Positions 23,865-23,999 of a DNA stretch of 23,999 nt are shown piece after piece (the stretch's first letter is position 1; each line of letters starts with the position of its first letter). Under the pieces are notes generated by a model that worked only from the letters and a program-made list of their open reading frames with translations, made no database searches and was not told where the DNA came from. Origin of the DNA: JANRKH01 sp033763595 (GTDB lineage Bacteria; Pseudomonadota; Alphaproteobacteria; Rickettsiales; Rickettsiaceae); NCBI GenBank assembly GCA_033763595.1, contig JANRKH010000019.1:1-23999 (forward strand). The letters are read 5' to 3'. Position numbers and translations under genes: made by a program.

Positions 23865-23999
23865 TTAATTAAACCAATTAATTGAGCAAATTTGTGCTAC
23901 GGTTTCGCTAGATATCGACTTAATAAAGTCACACACTACATCTTCTAGAATATCAAGAGTGTCATAGATTTTGTTGCGAATAATATTGCTTTTAATATG
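23865..23999 (-). CDS. C-terminal part of a probable IS630-family transposase (continues beyond the window)
   Basis: The minus strand reads HIKSNIIRNKIYDTLDILED, VVCDFIKSISSETVAQICSI, NWFN and then a stop at 23865-23867. The pattern (basic IRNK, YDTLDILE, then a final helix ending in NW) matches the C-terminus of IS630-type DDE transposases, normally preceded by NPVExxW, which would be outside the window. Twelve bases after the stop the sequence reaches GGTATTTGGTAT and then TA-containing flank, which looks like the element's inverted repeat. The family call is from memory of the pattern and is not certain. Confidence 0.55.
   Translation of the reverse strand, partial: HIKSNIIRNKIYDTLDILEDVVCDFIKSISSETVAQICSINWFN

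Noticed and set aside
1..23999. tRNA, rRNA or riboswitch genes
   Set aside because: I looked in the gaps for cloverleaf-type and conserved RNA motifs and recognised none; a covariance-model search would be needed to exclude them fully.

Overview
The window is AT-rich DNA from a Rickettsiales-like alphaproteobacterium, probably an obligate intracellular one. I base this on the F0 ATP synthase order a-c-b'-b with a duplicated b-type subunit, a streamlined housekeeping set (leuS, pyrH, frr, ubiG, lysC, uvrC, an M23 lipoprotein), a broken Rpn-type nuclease/transposase gene, and dense short palindromic elements in the gaps. I can place it at order level only.

Layout. 1-469 (minus) is an Rpn-family gene broken by a 102-bp palindromic element. 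470-845 holds AT-rich tandem repeats and a 150-bp inverted-repeat element that supplies the stop codon of the next gene. 841-3848 (minus) is leuS followed by an LptE-like lipoprotein gene that overlaps it. 3849-4144 carries palindromic elements. 4145-5428 (minus) is pyrH-frr. 5798-9159 (plus) is a DsbA-like gene, atpB, a 679-bp gap stacked with three elements, then atpE, b' and b. 9321-11632 (minus) is an unrecognised 504-residue protein and ubiG. 11690-15597 (plus) is lysC, an M23 lipoprotein and uvrC. 15598-16813 has another palindromic element and an intact 849-bp IS5-family insertion sequence with a CTAG target duplication.

16935-22238 is accessory and visibly more AT-rich: a tight plus-strand trio (6-phosphogluconolactonase-like, HAD phosphatase, zinc medium-chain dehydrogenase), then a NUDIX hydrolase, a class I methyltransferase and a small helical protein on the minus strand, then a second HAD phosphatase. 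22257-23999 is a graveyard of nested insertion sequences: a decayed IS903-like element, a fragment of a second IS5-like transposase split by a 277-bp non-autonomous element, and the C-terminal end of what looks like an IS630-type transposase.

The most coherent new signal is the family of short palindromic elements. Full copies are about 107-110 bp, begin and end with ATACCAAATC and its complement, and share an internal core ending GGTGAGCGACGAG. The insertion at 142-243 has the same core but different ends. Its empty site can be rebuilt exactly and restores a conserved Rpn reading frame with a TA duplication. The end of the IS630-like fragment at 23849 matches the ends of the main family at 13 of 14 positions, which suggests a parent transposon. 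The second signal is the sugar-phosphate-like accessory cassette, whose pathway I cannot name.
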